Part shown: one piece after another, positions 61,505-64,000 of the stretch
Layout: every line of letters begins with the position of its first letter
Numbering within the stretch: position 1 is the first letter of the stretch
Assembly (NCBI RefSeq): GCF_900104765.1
Contig: NZ_LT629737.1
Location: 1,798,001 to 1,862,000 of the forward strand
Source of the DNA: Gillisia sp. Hel1_33_143
GTDB taxonomy: Bacteria > Bacteroidota > Bacteroidia > Flavobacteriales > Flavobacteriaceae
Direction of reading: 5' to 3'
DNA: 64,000 nucleotides
Translations under genes and position numbers: made by a program
The notes under the pieces: generated by a model
Database searches by the model: none
What the model was told of the DNA's origin: nothing
Seen by the model: the letters and a program-made list of their open reading frames with translations, nothing else

Positions 61505-63370
61505 CTACTCTTTCTCACCCAATTCAAAATAGCGTTCGGTCTTTGTCTCAATTTCATCTAAAACTTTTTGAAGCTCTAAAGAGGTTTTGTCTATTTCTTC
61601 TCCAGACAATTCTTCCAGAAATTTTGCCTGAATCTTTTCTTTCTGCTTCTCTAAATTCGGAATCTCTTTTTCTAATTTTTTAAATTCTTTCTGCTCATTA
61701 TATGTCAATCTAGAATTTTCATTATTAGATTTCTTTTGAGATGTGGTTTCCTTAGCAACCTCTGTAGATTTATTATTTGGAGTTGAAGCTTCTAAAGCTT
61801 CATATTCTCTATAATCTGAATAATTTCCAGGGAAATCTTGAACCTCAGCATTTCCTTTAAATACAAATAGGTGATCTACGATCTTGTCCATAAAATACCT
61901 ATCGTGAGTAACTACCACCAAGCAGCCAGGAAAATCAAGTAAAAAATTCTCTAATACATTTAAAGTAACAATATCCAGATCGTTGGTTGGCTCATCCAAA
62001 ATTAGGAAATTTGGGTTCTGAATAAGAATGGTACATAAATAAAGACGCTTTCGCTCACCACCACTTAATTTTTCTACAAAATCATATTGCTTTTTTCTGT
62101 CGAATAAAAAGCGTTCCAGCAATTGTTGCGCAGAGATCTGACGTCCTTTTTGAAGCGGAATAAAATCTCCAAATTCTCTAATAACGTCTATAACCTTTTG
62201 CCCGGGCTTGCTTTCAATTCCACCCTGCGTATAATATCCAAATTTAATGGTATCTCCAATGATCACTTTTCCGGAATCTGGTTTGATGTTTCCGGTAAGC
62301 ATATTCAAAAAAGTAGATTTTCCGGTTCCATTTTTTCCAATGATACCAATACGTTCTCCTTTTTGAAAATTATATTCAAATTTATCTAGCAGTTGTTTGC
62401 CTTCATAGCTTTTTGAGATCTTATGAATTTCAACGATCTTGCTTCCCAATCGCTCCATATTGATCTCCAGTTGCACCTGATGATCTTTTCTTCTTTTAGA
62501 TGCTCTTTCTTTAATATCATGAAAATCATCTATTCTAGATTTAGACTTTGTGGTACGGGCCTTTGGCTGACGGCGCATCCAGTCTAATTCTTTTTTGAAG
62601 AGTTGTTTTGCCTTATCTGTATTGGTTTGATCTAGCTCTATTCTAGCATCTTTTTTATCTAGATAGTAAGAATAGTTTCCTTTATAAGTATAGAGAACAC
62701 CATCTTCTAACTCTACTATTTCGTTACATACACGTTCTAAAAAATACCTATCGTGCGTAACCATAAATATGGTAAAGTTCTCTTTTTTGAAATATTCTTC
62801 CAGCCATTCGATCATATCAAGATCTAAATGGTTGGTAGGTTCATCCATTATTATAAAGTCGGGCTTATGCAAAAGCATATTGGCAAGAGCCAAACGTTTT
62901 TTCTGTCCTCCAGAAAGATCACCTACTTTTTTATTTAGTTCCTCCAGTTTTAGTTTGAAAAGGATCTGCTTATACTGAGATTCAAAATCCCAGGCTTGAA
63001 GCATATCCATTTCTTCAAAAGCTTTTTGATAAGCTTCAGCATCATCTGGGTTTTCGAGTGCCTTTTCATATCTGGCAATCACTCTTAATGTTTCATTATC
63101 TGCAGCAAAGATGGTCTCTTCTACAGTTAGATTTGGGTCTAGATCTGGTTCTTGAGCTAAGAATGCTGAAGTGATATCTTTTCTGTAAACTACTCTACCA
63201 TCATCTGGAGTATCGGTACCGGCTAGAATATGTAGCAATGTAGTTTTTCCTGATCCGTTCTTGGCCACGAATCCTACTTTTTGCCCCTCATTTATTCCGA
63301 AGGAAATGTTTGAGAACAACTTATGCTCCCCAAAAGATTTAGCTATATTTTCAACCGATAGATAATTCAC
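61505..63370 (-). CDS. ABC-F family ATPase (Uup-like)
   Basis: This 621-residue protein has two ABC domains in one chain (about 1-245 and 315-530) joined by a basic linker (KELDWMRRQPKARTTKSKSRIDDFHDIKERA). Both have Walker A (GKNGSGKTT-like AKNGSGKTT and GKNGTGKST), LSGGQKKRLALA / LSGGERKRLYL and DEPTNHLDL / DEPTNDLDI. The C-terminal Lys/Glu coiled coil (about 565-621) is typical of Uup, which binds DNA or ribosomes. It has no membrane part. The start is GTG at 63370. Confidence 0.93.
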   Translation of the reverse strand: MNYLSVENIAKSFGEHKLFSNISFGINEGQKVGFVAKNGSGKTTLLHILAGTDTPDDGRVVYRKDITSAFLAQEPDLDPNLTVEETIFAADNETLRVIARYEKALENPDDAEAYQKAFEEMDMLQAWDFESQYKQILFKLKLEELNKKVGDLSGGQKKRLALANMLLHKPDFIIMDEPTNHLDLDMIEWLEEYFKKENFTIFMVTHDRYFLERVCNEIVELEDGVLYTYKGNYSYYLDKKDARIELDQTNTDKAKQLFKKELDWMRRQPKARTTKSKSRIDDFHDIKERASKRRKDHQVQLEINMERLGSKIVEIHKISKSYEGKQLLDKFEYNFQKGERIGIIGKNGTGKSTFLNMLTGNIKPDSGKVIIGDTIKFGYYTQGGIESKPGQKVIDVIREFGDFIPLQKGRQISAQQLLERFLFDRKKQYDFVEKLSGGERKRLYLCTILIQNPNFLILDEPTNDLDIVTLNVLENFLLDFPGCLVVVTHDRYFMDKIVDHLFVFKGNAEVQDFPGNYSDYREYEALEASTPNNKSTEVAKETTSQKKSNNENSRLTYNEQKEFKKLEKEIPNLEKQKEKIQAKFLEELSGEEIDKTSLELQKVLDEIETKTERYFELGEKE

Positions 63371-63384
63371 AGATAATTTTTTTG

Positions 63385-63392
63385 CAAAAATA
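63385..63392 (-). promoter_or_regulatory. -7 promoter element of the ABC-F gene
   Basis: TATTTTTG on the minus strand, 14 bases before the GTG at 63370. Confidence 0.5.
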
Positions 63393-63446
63393 CTCAGAAT
63401 TTACCGGGTTCAAAGTAGATTAGTTTTATTATTAGCTTACATCTGT

Positions 63447-63454
63447 TATATTTG
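63447..63454 (+). promoter_or_regulatory. -7-like element in the leader of the export gene
   Basis: TATATTTG fits TAnnTTTG. It lies 140 bases before the ATG at 63595, so the leader would be long; another start point nearer the gene is possible. Confidence 0.4.
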
Positions 63455-63594
63455 TTTGGGTTAGCATGTGCGAAGATCGAAAAACACTATCTTGCCACCA
63501 TATTTGTTGAGATTTGGGGTCTATTAGTGATATATTCTCTGAAATTCAAAAAGTATAATACCCCCATAAAACCGAACTTATTTATATCCCCTCT

Positions 63595-64000
63595 ATGAGA
63601 TATATATTAATAATTTGCTTTTTAGTTATAGGACTTGGTTTTACCTCCTGTGTTCCTACTAAGAAAATAACTTATTTGCAGCCTAATGAGAAGGTAGTAA
63701 ATAGTATTATTGAAATACATAAATTAAATAAACCCTATAGAGTACAGATTAACGATCTGTTGAGTATTAGAGTAAAGGCATTAGATCAGGAACTGGTGGG
63801 GATGTTTAATCCAATAGATGAAAATAATCTGAGCGCTACGGGTGAGGAGCGATTGTATTATGATGGTTTTTCTGTAGATCAGCATGGAAATATAAGAGTG
63901 CCAACTTTAGGAGAGATCAACGTTCTTGGCTTTACCGTAGAGGAGATACGAAACAAAATAGAAGCAGAGCTTTTAGATAAATATTTTAAAAGTGAAGCCA
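63595..64000 (+). CDS. Polysaccharide export lipoprotein (Wza/BexD-like), partial
   Basis: The first 135 codons of a gene that runs off the right edge. The signal ends in a lipobox (GLGFTSC). PYRVQINDLLSIRVKAL is the polysaccharide-export (Poly_export) opening, and VDQHGNIRVPTLGEINVLGF then VEEIRNKIEAELLDKYF is the typical second block. It would form the outer membrane channel for an exopolysaccharide or capsule and is usually the first gene of such a cluster together with a tyrosine kinase/chain-length gene. Confidence 0.9.
   Translation, partial: MRYILIICFLVIGLGFTSCVPTKKITYLQPNEKVVNSIIEIHKLNKPYRVQINDLLSIRVKALDQELVGMFNPIDENNLSATGEERLYYDGFSVDQHGNIRVPTLGEINVLGFTVEEIRNKIEAELLDKYFKSEA

Overview
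The window looks like a chromosomal segment of a marine-type member of the Flavobacteriaceae (Bacteroidota). It is AT-rich. Many genes are preceded by the Bacteroidota -7 promoter element TAnnTTTG, mostly without a purine-rich ribosome binding site. Many starts are TTG. The families are typical of that group: DUF4197, DUF4199, DUF4920, DUF2911, DUF2795, Lacal_2735-like, a long SecA, a DnaJ with half a zinc finger, and an M49 peptidase with HEXXGH. I saw no rRNA, tRNA, CRISPR array, phage or insertion sequence. A closer genus is not claimed.

Layout. 1-6650: a curli-type functional amyloid locus. It holds a decayed curlin fragment, a large secreted amyloid subunit of about 28 eleven-residue curlin half-repeats, then a tight five-gene run: CsgB-like minor subunit, a CsgE chaperone fused to a CsgH-like domain, CsgF, a CsgG pore with an extra C-terminal beta-barrel, and an unrecognised lipoprotein with a beta-propeller. 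6682-13322: housekeeping (PurM-like, RF1, PyrF), two paralogous membrane proteins, a BtuF-like protein without signal peptide, and small Flavobacteriia proteins. 13504-16979: IcmF, a fused B12-dependent acyl-CoA mutase, behind a palindrome. 17117-33207: membrane proteins, an Lrp-type regulator, a DEAD-box helicase overlapping a methyltransferase, a divergent esterase-like protein, MFS, CrcB, M49 peptidase, IlvE, MnmD and YceI. 33261-38866: GrpE-DnaJ, an ABC-2 exporter and an NtrC-type regulator lacking its DNA-binding domain. 38875-49401: GNAT, PPK2, M28 peptidase, MATE, PAP2, a GT2/LAB_N/GT39 lipid-sugar operon, an epimerase and MeaB. 49476-63392: an Ohr/OsmC-like protein, an ECF sigma/anti-sigma/adhesin-like operon with a hendecad coiled coil, M23, SecA, a PduO-type adenosyltransferase, ABC ATPases and methyltransferases. 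61082-61383 is a cluster of intergenic repeats. The window ends inside a Wza-like polysaccharide export lipoprotein, probably the start of an exopolysaccharide locus.

How the genes work together. The curli genes form a complete secretion and nucleation module (CsgB-, E-, F- and G-like) with a separately transcribed major subunit. The new-looking parts are the CsgH-CsgE fusion, the barrel on CsgG and the propeller lipoprotein. Three cobalamin genes (icmF, meaB, adenosyltransferase) are spread over 45 kb but serve the same chemistry: loading and protecting adenosylcobalamin in acyl-CoA mutases. The start of an export gene at the right edge and the amyloid locus at the left edge both point to a biofilm-forming lifestyle (inference). 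Family assignments are by eye; no database search was run.
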